Source of the DNA: an uncultured Pelagibacteraceae bacterium
Lineage (GTDB): Bacteria > Pseudomonadota > Alphaproteobacteria > Pelagibacterales > Pelagibacteraceae
Assembly: GCA_902617895.1 (NCBI GenBank)
Contig: CACMYJ010000001.1
Span: forward strand, 40,001-104,000
Reading direction: 5' to 3'
DNA length: 64,000 bases
Shown here: piece by piece, positions 1-11,783 of the stretch
Layout of the letters: every line of letters starts with the position of its first letter
Numbering within the stretch: the stretch's first letter is position 1
Program-made: the position numbers and the translations under genes
Notes under the pieces: model-generated
What the model saw: the letters and a program-made list of their open reading frames with translations, nothing else
The model's database searches: none
Told to the model about the DNA's origin: nothing

Positions 1-1080
<1,080 letters not shown>

Positions 1081-1233
1081 TATGCACAGAAAAAAATTCT
1101 GTGTTGAATCAAATTTTTTTAAAAAATATTCATCTATTCGAATATTAGTTGATTGTTCAGATTTTAGAACAATCGGATATAGATATTGATAATAATTATA
1201 AAATATTCACAGTTAAAATAACTAAGTGTTTCT
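1081..1233 (-). other. tRNA-Ala to 23S spacer with local hairpins
   Basis: This 153-base internal transcribed spacer holds no gene. It contains a 7-bp hairpin directly before 23S (CACAGAA at 1085-1091 with TTCTGTG at 1097-1103), a perfect 8-bp hairpin (GATTGTTC 1151-1158 with GAACAATC 1167-1174), and a weaker AATATTC/GAATATT pair near 1128-1147. They probably guide rRNA processing; this is inferred from position only. Confidence 0.6.
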
Positions 1234-1309
1234 TGGTGGAGGATAGCGGGATCGAACCGCTGACCTCCTGAATGCAAATCAGGCGCTCTCCCAGCTGAGC
1301 TAATCCCCC
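1234..1309 (-). tRNA. tRNA-Ala (anticodon UGC)
   Basis: The 76-nt cloverleaf reads on the minus strand from GGGGGATTAGCTCAG to an encoded CCA. The acceptor GGGGGAT pairs with ATCCTCC, the D arm carries AGCTCAG, and the anticodon loop TTTGCAT gives TGC. It sits in the 16S-23S spacer after tRNA-Ile, the usual bacterial arrangement, and is released from the rRNA precursor. Confidence 0.98.
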
Positions 1310-1316
1310 AAAATAT

Positions 1317-1393
1317 TGGTGGGCCGAGAAAGACTCGAACTTTCGACCCCACCCTTATCAAGGGTGTGCTCTAACCAACTGAGCTACCGGCCC
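1317..1393 (-). tRNA. tRNA-Ile (anticodon GAU)
   Basis: The 77-nt cloverleaf on the minus strand starts GGGCCGGTAGCTCAG and ends with encoded CCA. Acceptor GGGCCGG pairs with the 3' strand and the anticodon loop gives GAT. It is the first tRNA of the 16S-23S spacer, seven bases ahead of tRNA-Ala. Confidence 0.98.
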
Positions 1394-1424
1394 TTTTGTG
1401 CAAAAGGAGAAACACTATTTTAAA

Positions 1425-1452
1425 AAGAGAAATGAGGACGGTCAACATTACC
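1425..1452 (-). other. 3' arm of the 16S processing stem
   Basis: This 28-base segment lies between 16S and tRNA-Ile. In the transcript it can pair with the 16S leader segment at 3049-3076: 23 of 28 positions are Watson-Crick and three more are G-U. Such long flanking stems are the known substrate of RNase III in rRNA precursors. The pairing is seen in the sequence; the cleavage is inferred. Confidence 0.8.
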
Positions 1453-1466
1453 TGTTATATTATTTA

Positions 1467-1487
1467 GATTAGGAAAAATCCCTAATC
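1467..1487 (-). other. Hairpin just after the 16S 3' end
   Basis: GATTAGG at 1467-1473 and CCTAATC at 1481-1487 form a perfect 7-bp stem with a 7-base loop, lying inside the long 16S-flanking stem. It may mark the 3' maturation site. No U-tract follows it in the direction of transcription, so it is not an obvious terminator. Confidence 0.55.
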
Positions 1488-1493
1488 ATCCTT

Positions 1494-2970
<1,477 letters not shown>

Positions 2971-3048
2971 AAAAACGGCGCACACTAGCTTCTATACAAA
3001 TACTAAGAATAATATTTGTATAATGTTGAAGTGTGTACGACAAATTTT

Positions 3049-3076
3049 GGTAACCTTAACCGTCCACACTTCTCTT
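3049..3076 (-). other. 5' arm of the 16S processing stem
   Basis: This rRNA leader segment is complementary to 1425-1452 across 26 of 28 positions including G-U pairs, so the 16S precursor can be looped out by one long helix. The same segment also shows a competing local pairing: GAAGTGTG in the leader with CACACTTC at about 3026-3034, closer to 16S. Confidence 0.8.
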
Positions 3077-3155
3077 CTTAAAATATTAACAATTTAAATA
3101 GCTAATTAGGCATTTAAGCCCAATAAATAACATTTTTTACATGTTGAGTGTGACG

Positions 3156-3183
3156 CTTATATTAGAAATAATTTATAAATCAA
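3156..3183 (-). promoter_or_regulatory. Candidate rRNA operon promoter
   Basis: On the minus strand a TTGATT -35 box (3183-3178) and a TATAAG -10 box (3161-3156) are separated by 16 bases, and the discriminator GCGTC that follows is GC-rich in an otherwise AT-rich region. Transcription would start near 3149, about 180 bases before 16S and upstream of the processing stem. GC-rich discriminators are known at stringently controlled rRNA promoters. Prediction by eye only. Confidence 0.45.
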
Positions 3184-3253
3184 GTTTTTAGATAAACAAA
3201 TATTGTGTTAAAAAGTCATATATATCAACATTTTTTTACTAATTAATATTGAA

Positions 3254-4549
3254 GTGATTAAAAAATTTAGAGAAAAAATAAAACCAATTTCACATTTCTT
3301 GTGGTTAATTTTACTAATTGCTGTATCAATATTTGTCACATTTGCCCTCGAAAATAATAAGAATTCTCAATACAAAAACATAAAGAAAACTATTAACAAC
3401 GTCTACATTCAAAAATCATTTAAAAAATTAACATCTAACTTAGAGGATAGATTTATAGAATATAATTACATCGTAAAAGATGGTGACAATTATGAAATTA
3501 TAATTAACAGCATTATGATTCCAAAAAAAGAGAGAAAATTATTTCTTGAAACAGTCAAAAAAAATAAAGAATTAAAAATATTAAGACCAAATCAAAAAAT
3601 TTTTTTTAAAATCGATAAAAAAAATGGCCCTAAAGTAATAGAGTTTATAATTGAAATTAATAAAAAAAAAGAAATTCATTATATTAGAGATATTGAAAAT
3701 AGTTATTTTAGATCAAAAGTTTTAGAAAAAGAACTAACAAAAATTATTGCTTATAAAGAAAGTAAAATTACTAATAGTTTATATCAAACAGCACTGAGTT
3801 TAGAAGTAAAACCAGATATTATTATAGAATTTGCAAGGCTTTATGGTTTTCAAGTAGATTTCCAAAGGGATATTTGGAAAAATGATAGTTTCCAAATAAT
3901 ATATGAAGAATTCATTAATAAAGATGGAAAGATAGTTGAAACTGGAAATATAATTTTTGCAAACCTGAGCTTGCAAAATCAAGATCTTAAACTTTATAGA
4001 TATGAATATCAAAAAAATAAAATTGATTACTTTGATGAGAATGGAAAAAGTATGAGAAAAACTTTAATGAAAACTCCCATTAATGGTGCAAGATTGTCAT
4101 CATCATTTGGAAAAAGGAAACATCCTATTTTGGGTTTCACAAAAATGCATACAGGAACAGATTTTGCAGCTCCAACAGGCACCCCTATTTTAGCATCAGG
4201 AGATGGACTAGTTGTAAGAGCACAATGGTGTGGTGGTGGTGGAAATTGTGTAAAAATAAAACATAATAGAGTTTATCAAACTGTATATGCACATATGTCT
4301 AAGTTTGGCAGAGGTATTAAGAAAGGCACAAGAGTAAAACAAGGTCAAATAATTGGATATGTGGGATCAACAGGTCTTTCTACTGGTCCTCATTTGCATT
4401 ATGAGGTAATCGAAAATGGAAAAAAAATAAATTCACAAAAACTTAAGCTTCCCTCAGGAAAAATATTAAAAGGTGATCAACGTAAAGATTTTGAAGTAAA
4501 TAAGATTAAAATTGATGTCATGAAATCAAATCTTATATCTAAAATGTAA
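3254..4549 (+). CDS. Membrane-anchored M23 family peptidoglycan endopeptidase
   Basis: This 431-residue protein starts with GTG. Residues about 13-32 form one hydrophobic segment (signal anchor), placing the rest in the periplasm. Residues 55-270 are a Lys-rich region resembling the LysM/OapA-like spacer of M23 proteins. The C-terminal third is an M23 LytM domain with the zinc set H299 and D303 (HTGTD), H347 (AHMS) and H382 (HLH at 380-382). The family cuts peptide cross-links in peptidoglycan or activates amidases at division; as all metal ligands are present, an active enzyme is expected. It stands alone on this strand, divergent from the rRNA operon and converging on the DUF4167 gene with one base between stop codons. 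No ATG fits the N-terminus better than the GTG. Confidence 0.9.
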   Translation: MIKKFREKIKPISHFLWLILLIAVSIFVTFALENNKNSQYKNIKKTINNVYIQKSFKKLTSNLEDRFIEYNYIVKDGDNYEIIINSIMIPKKERKLFLETVKKNKELKILRPNQKIFFKIDKKNGPKVIEFIIEINKKKEIHYIRDIENSYFRSKVLEKELTKIIAYKESKITNSLYQTALSLEVKPDIIIEFARLYGFQVDFQRDIWKNDSFQIIYEEFINKDGKIVETGNIIFANLSLQNQDLKLYRYEYQKNKIDYFDENGKSMRKTLMKTPINGARLSSSFGKRKHPILGFTKMHTGTDFAAPTGTPILASGDGLVVRAQWCGGGGNCVKIKHNRVYQTVYAHMSKFGRGIKKGTRVKQGQIIGYVGSTGLSTGPHLHYEVIENGKKINSQKLKLPSGKILKGDQRKDFEVNKIKIDVMKSNLISKM

Positions 4550-4550
4550 A

Positions 4551-4931
4551 TTATTTTGTTGTAGACTTTTCTACTTCTTTTTTATCTATTTGATCTTTTA
4601 ATTTTTCATCATCAGAAATTTCTATATGATTTTCTCTCTGATTTCTTAAATTTTCTTGAGATATAAGAATTCTAGAAAAGTGCTCAGAGTGCTGTAAGTA
4701 ATTTTCAGATAAAATTTTATCTCCATTTGTGAGCGCCTCCCTAGCGAGATCATTGTATTTTTCGACTAAGCTTGCTGCATTTTGGTTATTTTTTCCTGGA
4801 TGTCTTCTTTTGAATGAAGAACCATTGTTAAAATCTCCATTTGGTTTATGTCCATTACCATTTCTTCTAAAGCTTCTATCTCCATTAGGTTTAAATCGAC
4901 TTCTTCTATTATTATTTTTAAAATTATTCAT
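4551..4931 (-). CDS. DUF4167 domain protein
   Basis: The protein has 126 residues. The first 45 are rich in Asn, Arg, Gly and Lys (NNFKNNNRRSRFKPNG), suggesting an RNA-binding or disordered tail. Residues about 48-92 (NAASLVEKYNDLAREA to ENYLQHSEHFSRIL) match the short helical core of the DUF4167 family, which is found across Alphaproteobacteria and often sits beside prmC and prfA. It follows prmC by one base, in the order prfA-prmC-DUF4167, so a role tied to translation is plausible but unproven. The acidic and Lys-rich C-terminus is not conserved as far as I can tell. Confidence 0.8.
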   Translation of the reverse strand: MNNFKNNNRRSRFKPNGDRSFRRNGNGHKPNGDFNNGSSFKRRHPGKNNQNAASLVEKYNDLAREALTNGDKILSENYLQHSEHFSRILISQENLRNQRENHIEISDDEKLKDQIDKKEVEKSTTK

Positions 4932-4932
4932 C

Positions 4933-5775
4933 TTATAATTTGGTACTTACAATGCATCTATCTTTACCAGATAAATCTTTTGATATTTTATTGATATAGA
5001 ATTTGTTTTCATTAAGTATCTTAAAACATTGATTTTTTTGTTTATGTCCAATTTCAAGTATCAATTTTCCATTTATTTTTAACAATTTTTTACTTTTAAT
5101 AATTACTTTTTTTAAATCCCTAAAACCATTAGAACCTCCTGAAAGTGCTAATTTGGGTTCATGAAGTTTTATATCATCATCCAATCTATTTAATTCAATA
5201 TTATTTATGTAAGGAGGATTTGATATTATTAAATCATAATTATAAGATTTATATTTGTCAATATCGATATTGATAAATTTAATTTTATTTTCTAATTGAT
5301 GCAATTTTGCATTAGTTTTTGCAACATTTAAGGCTTTTAAAGATATATCTATAGCTGTTGCTTTACATTTTGGCCTTTCTTTTATCAAAGAAACCACAAT
5401 GCAACCTGATCCTGTTCCAACATCTAAAATTTTTTTTGACTTATAATTTGGTAAATATTTCAAAGTTTCCTCAACAACTAGTTCAGTGTCTGGTCTTGGA
5501 ATTAAAACAGATTTATTTGTCAAAAACTTATATTTCCAAAAATGTTTATAACCAAGAATATATGCCATTGGTTCATTTTGACATCTTCTTGATAAATAAT
5601 CGTTAAATCTGAATATTTCTTCATTTTTTAACTTGTTATTTGTATTTAATAATATTTCTTCTCTTTTCCTATTAACTACTTTTGATAAAATTAATTCAAC
5701 ATCAAGATATGGATTTTGAATTTTGTTTTTTTTTAAAAAATTCTCACCTTTTTTTAAAATTTGGTTATAATTCAT
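4933..5775 (-). CDS. prmC: Release factor glutamine methyltransferase
   Basis: This 280-residue enzyme methylates the Gln of the GGQ motif in peptide release factors, using S-adenosylmethionine. Residues 1-85 are the helical N-terminal substrate-binding domain. The Rossmann methyltransferase fold follows, with motif I ILDVGTGSGC at 116-125 and the catalytic NPPY at 186-189. The length is normal. It begins two bases after prfA, its substrate's gene, and is followed by DUF4167, so the three are very likely one transcript. The assignment rests on NPPY, the SAM motif and the neighbour, and is secure. Confidence 0.95.
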   Translation of the reverse strand: MNYNQILKKGENFLKKNKIQNPYLDVELILSKVVNRKREEILLNTNNKLKNEEIFRFNDYLSRRCQNEPMAYILGYKHFWKYKFLTNKSVLIPRPDTELVVEETLKYLPNYKSKKILDVGTGSGCIVVSLIKERPKCKATAIDISLKALNVAKTNAKLHQLENKIKFINIDIDKYKSYNYDLIISNPPYINNIELNRLDDDIKLHEPKLALSGGSNGFRDLKKVIIKSKKLLKINGKLILEIGHKQKNQCFKILNENKFYINKISKDLSGKDRCIVSTKL

Positions 5776-5777
5776 AT

Positions 5778-6848
5778 TTATATATTTCTAAGTTCATTTT
5801 CTTGAGCCTGGATCACTAAGTTTTCAATCATCTCATCAAAAATTTCACCTTCCATAAATTCGGACAATTTATGTAATGTTAAATTTATTCTATGATCTGT
5901 TACTCTTCCTTGTGGAAAATTGTATGTCCTAATTCTTTCGGATCTGTCTCCTGAACCAATTTTACTTTTTCTATCTTTTGACCTTTCTTCATCTCTTTTT
6001 TGTCGTTCTAATTCATAAATTCTTGATCTAAGGATTTTTAATCCTTTTTCTTTATTTCTTATTTGTGATTTTTCATCTTGTTGACTAACAACTATTCCAG
6101 TTGGAATATGAGTAATTCTAACTGCTGAGTCTGTTGTATTTACACTTTGACCACCTGGACCACTACTTCTAAATACATCAATTCTTAAATCCTTTTCTTC
6201 TATTTTAACATCAACTTCCTCAGCCTCCGGCATTACTGCAACTGTAGCAGCAGATGTATGAACTCTTCCTTGAGTTTCAGTATCAGGAACTCTTTGAACT
6301 CTATGAACGCCACTTTCATATTTAAGTGAGGAATAAATGTTTTTACCTTTTATTGATGCAATAACTTCTTTTAATCCCCCTGCATCACTTTTAGAGATGG
6401 ATATTACTTCCAATAGCCACTTTTTTTTGTGACTTACTTTTTCATACATTTTAAACAAATCAGATGCAAATAAACTTGCCTCTAATCCTCCCGTACCGGC
6501 TCTTATTTCTATCATTGCATTTTTTGTGTCTGCCTCATCTTTTGGCAACAAAAATAATTTTATTTTTTTTTCATTACTTTTATTATTTTTTTCAAGCTCA
6601 TTTAATTCAATTACAGCTAAATCCTTCATCTCTTTGTCTGAGTCATTATCATTAATTAAATTTTCCAACTCATCTTTGTTTTTCTGAAAATTAAAGTAAG
6701 AAACCGCCTCTTTAATAATCTCACTTAAGTCAGAGTATTCTTTTGACTTTTCTGCAAAAGATTTTTTATCAATTTCTTGTGAGGATAGCTCTTTTTCTAA
6801 TTTGGAATGTTTTGATATTAAATCTTGAACTTTTGATAAAGGTACCAT
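5778..6848 (-). CDS. prfA: Peptide chain release factor 1
   Basis: The protein has 356 residues and ends translation at UAA and UAG. It has the coiled N-terminal domain, the central domain with the stop-codon tripeptide region ([13 protein letters not shown], with PDT at the place of the RF1 PxT element), and the universal GGQ at 232-234 inside [15 protein letters not shown], which triggers hydrolysis in the ribosomal peptidyl-transferase centre. Its start codon overlaps the ispG stop by one base (TAATG), suggesting coupled translation, and prmC, which methylates the GGQ glutamine, follows. The PxT form rather than SPF separates it from RF2. Confidence 0.96.
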   Translation of the reverse strand: MVPLSKVQDLISKHSKLEKELSSQEIDKKSFAEKSKEYSDLSEIIKEAVSYFNFQKNKDELENLINDNDSDKEMKDLAVIELNELEKNNKSNEKKIKLFLLPKDEADTKNAMIEIRAGTGGLEASLFASDLFKMYEKVSHKKKWLLEVISISKSDAGGLKEVIASIKGKNIYSSLKYESGVHRVQRVPDTETQGRVHTSAATVAVMPEAEEVDVKIEEKDLRIDVFRSSGPGGQSVNTTDSAVRITHIPTGIVVSQQDEKSQIRNKEKGLKILRSRIYELERQKRDEERSKDRKSKIGSGDRSERIRTYNFPQGRVTDHRINLTLHKLSEFMEGEIFDEMIENLVIQAQENELRNI

Positions 6849-7948
6849 TATTTGTTTTTTTCGATTTCTTCTGCTTTTTCTTCAACCAATCGTACAATCT
6901 TGGAAATCATCTCATCACTAGATATTTTTTCACTTTCAACTCCATTTAAATAAAGCATATTATTACCTTTTCCTCCTCCAGTAACACCTATATCTGTTTG
7001 TGCTGCTTCGCCCGGTCCATTAACTACACATCCAATTATTGATAAAGAAATAGGAGTTTTTATATGAGTTAATCTGTCTTCTAACTTTTTAACAGTTTGA
7101 ATCACATTAAAAGCTTGTCTTGCGCAAGAAGGACAAGAAATAATTTTAACCCCTCTATTTCTTAAATTTAATGATTTCAGTATTTCATTTCCAACTTTTA
7201 TCTCCTCAACTGGATTATCAGATAAAGAGACTCTTATAGTGTCTCCAATACCACTCATAAGAAGTGATCCAAAACCTATAGATGATTTTATACTTCCTGG
7301 TAAAAAAGATCCTGCCTCGGTGATACCTAGATGAAGTGGATAGTCAGTAACCTTAGAAAGTTGTCTGTAAGCCTCAATGGATAAAAATACATCTGAGGAT
7401 TTAACGCTTACTTTAAATTTATTAAAATCAAAGTCTTCTACAATACTAATATTTCTTAATGCGCTCTCTACTAAAGCTTCTGGACAAGGCTCTTTATACT
7501 TTTCTAATAAATCTTTTTCTAGAGATCCAGCATTAACACCAATTCTAATAGAACAATTGTTATTTTTTGCAGCTGAAATTACCTCTTTAATTTTTTTTTT
7601 ATCTCCAATATTTCCTGGGTTTATTCTAAGACAATCAGCTCCACTCTCTGCTGCCTCTATTGCTCTTTTGTAGTGAAAATGTATGTCAGCAACTATTGGA
7701 ATAGAAGTATTTTTAATAATTTCTTTAAGTGCTTTCGTTGAGTCTTCATCTGGACATGATACCCTTACGATATCGGCTCCCGCTTCCTCAATTTGTTCGA
7801 TTTGTTTTACAGTTTCTTTAACATCTTTAGTTAACGTATTAGTCATTGATTGAACAGAAATTGGATTATCTCCTCCAACTTTTATATGCCCAACATTAAT
7901 TTCTTTTGTTTTTCTTCTTTTAATTTCCCTAAATGGTCTAATGTTCAT
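6848..7948 (-). CDS. ispG: 4-hydroxy-3-methylbut-2-enyl diphosphate synthase (IspG)
   Basis: This 366-residue iron-sulfur enzyme catalyses the next-to-last step of the non-mevalonate isoprenoid pathway, making HMBPP from the cyclic MEcPP with reducing electrons. The N-terminal TIM barrel holds [15 protein letters not shown] and the C-terminal domain carries the 4Fe-4S ligands C272, C275 (SCPSC), C307 and E314 (CVVNGPGEA), numbered almost as in E. coli. This is the short two-domain bacterial form. It starts an ispG-prfA-prmC-DUF4167 run, with lysC ending three bases upstream of its start codon. Confidence 0.96.
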   Translation of the reverse strand: MNIRPFREIKRRKTKEINVGHIKVGGDNPISVQSMTNTLTKDVKETVKQIEQIEEAGADIVRVSCPDEDSTKALKEIIKNTSIPIVADIHFHYKRAIEAAESGADCLRINPGNIGDKKKIKEVISAAKNNNCSIRIGVNAGSLEKDLLEKYKEPCPEALVESALRNISIVEDFDFNKFKVSVKSSDVFLSIEAYRQLSKVTDYPLHLGITEAGSFLPGSIKSSIGFGSLLMSGIGDTIRVSLSDNPVEEIKVGNEILKSLNLRNRGVKIISCPSCARQAFNVIQTVKKLEDRLTHIKTPISLSIIGCVVNGPGEAAQTDIGVTGGGKGNNMLYLNGVESEKISSDEMISKIVRLVEEKAEEIEKNK

Positions 7949-7951
7949 AAA

Positions 7952-9163
7952 TTATTTATTTAATTTAAATTCTTTGTGTAGAGAAGATATAGCTTTTCTT
8001 ACATTCTTTTTATCTATCAACACAGAGATTTTAATTTCTGAAGTAGATATTACTTGAATATTTATTTTTTGCTTAGCAAGTGACTGGAACATCCTGTAAG
8101 TTACTCCAGGAGTAGTTACCATTCCAACTCCAATTATTGATACTTTTGAAACATTCTTATCAAAAATCAAATCTCTAAAATTTATTTTTTTGTTTTGCAA
8201 AATTATTTTTTTTGTTTTGCTAAGATCATCTGATTTTATCGTGAAAGTTAAATCAGTTTCTTTTCCATTAGCAGAAATATTTTGTACCACCATATCTACG
8301 TTTATAGAATTTTCAGATAGAGGTTTAAAAATTGATGCTGCAATACCAGGCTTGTCTTTTACACCTAAAAGAGTCACTTTGGCATCATTAGTTGTATTTG
8401 AAATACCAGTTATAATCTTATTATTTATTATATTTTTTCTTTTTGTTATAAGAGTACCTTCATTATCTGTAAAAGAAGATCTAACCTCTATATCTACCCT
8501 ATTCAACCTAGCATCTTGTATTGAATGAGGTTGCATAACCTTAGCTCCCAGAGAGGCCATTTCTAGCATCTCTTCATAAGATATAACTTTTATTTTTTTA
8601 GCTGACTTAAGTTTATTTGGATCTGTAGAATAAACACCATCCACATCTGTATATATTATACATTTTTCAGCATTGAAAAACTTAGCAAACATGATTGCAC
8701 TTGCATCTGTTCCACCCCTACCAATCGTGGTTATTCTGTTTTTGTTATTAATACCCTGAAATCCTGTGATTATAGGAATACCTCCTTTTTTTAGATAATT
8801 CACGATTTGACTTTTGTTAATTTTATTAATTCTTGAGAATTTATATTTTCCCTCAGTATTGATTGGGATTTGCCATGACATCCAAGATCTTGAATTAAAA
8901 CCTTTATTAATTAATTCTCCAGAAATTAATGCACAGGACACTTGTTCTCCTGATGAAACTAAAACATCATATTCAGAGTCTGAAAAATTTTTGCTAATTT
9001 TCTTGGACAAATTGATTAAATTATTTGTCACACCACTCATTGCAGATGAAAGTACAATTACATTGTATTTTTTTTTATATTTAGCAATAATCTTTGCAAT
9101 CTTTTTAATTCTATCAGTTGTACCAACTGAAGTACCTCCAAATTTTAATACAATTATTTTCAT
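7952..9163 (-). CDS. lysC: Aspartate kinase with two ACT domains
   Basis: This 403-residue protein makes aspartyl phosphate, the entry step to lysine, threonine, methionine and diaminopimelate. Residues 1-235 are the amino-acid kinase fold, with KFGGTSVG at 7-14 and the nucleotide/substrate loop GRGGTDASA. The C-terminal part (about 260-400) holds two ACT domains (VTLLGVKDKPGIAASIFKPL and VSIIGVGMVTTPGVTYRMF), the usual site of feedback inhibition by end-product amino acids. It is monofunctional, with no homoserine dehydrogenase domain. It is the first gene of a minus-strand run, divergent from ubiG over 69 bases. dapD and dapE of the same pathway lie at 56.5-58.5 kb. Confidence 0.94.
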   Translation of the reverse strand: MKIIVLKFGGTSVGTTDRIKKIAKIIAKYKKKYNVIVLSSAMSGVTNNLINLSKKISKNFSDSEYDVLVSSGEQVSCALISGELINKGFNSRSWMSWQIPINTEGKYKFSRINKINKSQIVNYLKKGGIPIITGFQGINNKNRITTIGRGGTDASAIMFAKFFNAEKCIIYTDVDGVYSTDPNKLKSAKKIKVISYEEMLEMASLGAKVMQPHSIQDARLNRVDIEVRSSFTDNEGTLITKRKNIINNKIITGISNTTNDAKVTLLGVKDKPGIAASIFKPLSENSINVDMVVQNISANGKETDLTFTIKSDDLSKTKKIILQNKKINFRDLIFDKNVSKVSIIGVGMVTTPGVTYRMFQSLAKQKINIQVISTSEIKISVLIDKKNVRKAISSLHKEFKLNK

Positions 9164-9232
9164 TGATAATTTTTTTTAATATAAATTAAAATATATTGAT
9201 AAAATACATCTTGATTGTAATGTCAATAAACA

Positions 9233-9961
9233 ATGAAAAATAACACAATAAATAAAAAAGAAATAGAAAAATTTTCAAAAATAGCTGAGGAATGGTGGGA
9301 TCCTAATGGAAAATTTAAGCCATTACATAAATTTAACCCTATTAGAATTAAATACATAAGAGATACAATTGTGGAAGATTTTAAGATAAAAAAAAATCAA
9401 CAGCCATTTAAAGGTTTGAGTATTCTTGATATAGGATGTGGTGGTGGATTACTTTCAGAACCTATGGCAAAACTTGGAGGGGATGTTGTTGGTATCGATG
9501 CTTCTAAAAAAAATATACAAGTAGCTAAGTATCATTTAGAAAAAAGCAAACTAAAAATCAAGTATTATAATTCTTCTCCTGAAAATTTAAAAATTAAAAA
9601 AAAATTCGATATAATTCTAAATATGGAAATTGTTGAACACGTTGAAGATGTTAATTTTTTTATTAAAGAGAGCTCGAAATTTTTAAAGAAATCAGGTGTG
9701 ATGTTCATTGCAACCTTGAACAAAACCCTTAAATCTTACTTATTTGCAATTGTGGGAGCTGAGTATGTCTTAAAATGGTTGCCAATAGGTACACACGATT
9801 GGGAAAAATTTGTTAAACCCGAGTATTTAACAGATATTTGTAAAAAAAATTCTTTAAAGTTAAAAAAAATTAATGGAATGACTTTTAATCCTATCTTAAA
9901 TAAATGGTCTGTAACATCAGATAAGTCTGTAAATTATATTTCAGAATTTAAAAAAGTTTAA
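9233..9961 (+). CDS. ubiG: Ubiquinone biosynthesis O-methyltransferase
   Basis: The protein has 242 residues and is a class I SAM methyltransferase. It performs the two O-methylation steps of ubiquinone synthesis on the membrane-bound intermediate. The UbiG N-terminus is clear (EKFSKIAEEWWDPNGKFKPLHKFNPIRIKYI), followed by SAM motif I LDIGCGGGLLSEPMAKLG and the catalytic-region motif NMEIVEHVED. The length is normal for the family. It is transcribed alone and converges with the DUF1178 gene, the last four bases overlapping on opposite strands. Presence of UbiG fits aerobic respiration, together with the cytochrome c at 22 kb. Confidence 0.94.
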   Translation: MKNNTINKKEIEKFSKIAEEWWDPNGKFKPLHKFNPIRIKYIRDTIVEDFKIKKNQQPFKGLSILDIGCGGGLLSEPMAKLGGDVVGIDASKKNIQVAKYHLEKSKLKIKYYNSSPENLKIKKKFDIILNMEIVEHVEDVNFFIKESSKFLKKSGVMFIATLNKTLKSYLFAIVGAEYVLKWLPIGTHDWEKFVKPEYLTDICKKNSLKLKKINGMTFNPILNKWSVTSDKSVNYISEFKKV

Positions 9962-10383
9962 TTTTTATCTTCTTGTATCCATGGGATAATATCAGTCTCT
10001 ATCCCTTCTTCTCTCAATTCTTTAACATCTTTAAGAGAAGCGGTACCATAAATACCTTTTTTTGGTTTCTTTTTATCATAATGAATTGATCTTGCTTTAT
10101 AAGTAAAATTTTCCCCTACATACTCAAAATTATCTTTTACAAATTTTTTGTAGTCAGAAAGTTTTTTTCGAACATCCTTAAATTTTTTAATTTCTTTTAA
10201 ATTTTCTTTTTTCTTGGTGTTCAATAAATTAGGAGACATCAATGACTTTTCAATATTTATTGACTCGCAGGATTGGCAATTTAAAAGTTTTAATTTGAGC
10301 AACCTATCGTATTCATTAGAGGCACTAAACCAGCTTTCAAATTCATGCTTACAATCTTTGCATTTTAACAAATACTTAATCAT
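9958..10383 (-). CDS. DUF1178 family protein with zinc-ribbon-like N-terminus
   Basis: This 141-residue protein begins MIKYLLKCKDCKHEFESWF, the hallmark of DUF1178, a small family widespread in Alphaproteobacteria. Cys8/Cys11 and Cys36/Cys39 form two CxxC pairs that could bind one metal ion. The central region is Lys-rich and the C-terminus (YGTASLKDVKELREEGIETDIIPW) matches the conserved end of the family. The function is unknown. It lies 40 bases after argJ on the same strand and is probably cotranscribed with it. Confidence 0.85.
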   Translation of the reverse strand: MIKYLLKCKDCKHEFESWFSASNEYDRLLKLKLLNCQSCESINIEKSLMSPNLLNTKKKENLKEIKKFKDVRKKLSDYKKFVKDNFEYVGENFTYKARSIHYDKKKPKKGIYGTASLKDVKELREEGIETDIIPWIQEDKN

Positions 10384-10423
10384 GTTTATTACTTAAATAT
10401 TAATATATGAAATTTCAATACAG

Positions 10424-11725
10424 TTAAGTCCTATAATCAGCATTAATTTCAATATATTTTTTTGTTAAATCCATAGTGTACGATTTAAATTTTTTAATCC
10501 CTTGACCAATATCAACTTCTATTTCAATTGACCTACCTTTCATGTATCCCATAACTTTTTCCTCGTCGTAGGATTTATATAAGGATCCCTTGTGATAAAT
10601 TTTATATGGTCCAAAAGAAATAGATAATTTTTGTTCATTAATTTTAGAGTCACTGTTTCCAATTGCCATAGCTACTCTCCCCCAGTTTGGATCTTCTCCA
10701 GCAATTGCTGTCTTAACTAATAATGAGTTTGCAATTTTAAAAGATATATTTTTTGCATCTTTTTCAGTTCTGCAATTAATACAATTAATAGAAATAAATT
10801 TAGAAGCTCCCTCTCCATCAGAAACAACTTGCTTTGCTAAATTCAACAAAACGTCATGAACTGCCTTGTTAAAATTTTTAAGTTTACTATCACTATATTT
10901 TTTAATTTCTGAATGATTAACTTTGCTTGTTGAAAATATTGAAACCATATCATTTGTACTTGTGTCACCATCACATGAAATTGCATTGAATGTTGTCTTT
11001 ATATTATTTTTTAAGACATCATTTAAAACTGATGAGGATAAAGTTGCATCAGTAAATATATAACCCAATGTAGTTGCCATATTTGGATAAATCATACCTG
11101 AGCCTTTTGCAATTCCATAAATTTTTATTGTTGACGAACCAATTTTTGTTTCAGCCATTGACACTTTAGGTTTTAAATCTGTTGTGATTATACCCATTGC
11201 AGCTTTCATCCAGATTAGTTTATTTTGTGTATATTTTATTTTCTTAACTAATTCTGGTAATGAAGTTTTAATTTTTTCTAATGGAAATCTCTCTCCTATA
11301 GTACCTGTGCAACCAAAAAGTATTTCTTTTGAGGAAATTTGTTTCGGAGCATCTTCATCTCTCTTCTGTATCTCAGTTAATTTTGAAGATAAGTCTAAAG
11401 AAATTTTCTTCAATGCGTCATGGCCTTCTGGACCTGTTAATGCATTGGCATTTCTAGTGTTAACTAATAATGCAAATATTTTTTTTGCTTTGATTTTTTT
11501 ATTCCATTTTAGATTTTCTGATATTAACTTTGATTGGGTATATACAGAGGCATAATTTGCACCATCTCTAAAATAAAATAAAACTAATTCATCTCTCTTA
11601 AATTTGTATAAGCCAGCGCTTACTGCAGAAATTGAAACTCCATCAATATGATCTAAATCCTGAAAATCAACAATTTTAGAGCTTTGACTGCTAGTATTTA
11701 TAAAATTGTTTATGTTAAATTTCAT
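10424..11725 (-). CDS. argJ: Bifunctional glutamate N-acetyltransferase / amino-acid acetyltransferase
   Basis: The protein has 433 residues. ArgJ moves the acetyl group from N-acetylornithine to glutamate, and in bifunctional forms also uses acetyl-CoA, closing the acetyl cycle of arginine synthesis. It is made as a precursor that cleaves itself before a Thr that becomes the nucleophile: here T218 in PNMATTLGYIFTDA (the usual motif is MATML). Other conserved blocks are GSGMIYPNMA, SCDGDTSTND, DGEGASKF and EDPNWGRV. argB, argD and argF of the same pathway are elsewhere in the window, so the pathway is scattered. It is divergent from secA across 58 bases. Confidence 0.94.
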   Translation of the reverse strand: MKFNINNFINTSSQSSKIVDFQDLDHIDGVSISAVSAGLYKFKRDELVLFYFRDGANYASVYTQSKLISENLKWNKKIKAKKIFALLVNTRNANALTGPEGHDALKKISLDLSSKLTEIQKRDEDAPKQISSKEILFGCTGTIGERFPLEKIKTSLPELVKKIKYTQNKLIWMKAAMGIITTDLKPKVSMAETKIGSSTIKIYGIAKGSGMIYPNMATTLGYIFTDATLSSSVLNDVLKNNIKTTFNAISCDGDTSTNDMVSIFSTSKVNHSEIKKYSDSKLKNFNKAVHDVLLNLAKQVVSDGEGASKFISINCINCRTEKDAKNISFKIANSLLVKTAIAGEDPNWGRVAMAIGNSDSKINEQKLSISFGPYKIYHKGSLYKSYDEEKVMGYMKGRSIEIEVDIGQGIKKFKSYTMDLTKKYIEINADYRT

Positions 11726-11783
11726 GATATTTAAAATAATTAATTAATTACTATATATTTCAAATATTTAATTTTATATCAAA

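Noticed and set aside
1164-1361. Frame of 65 residues on the minus strand
   Set aside because: It runs across tRNA-Ala and into tRNA-Ile.
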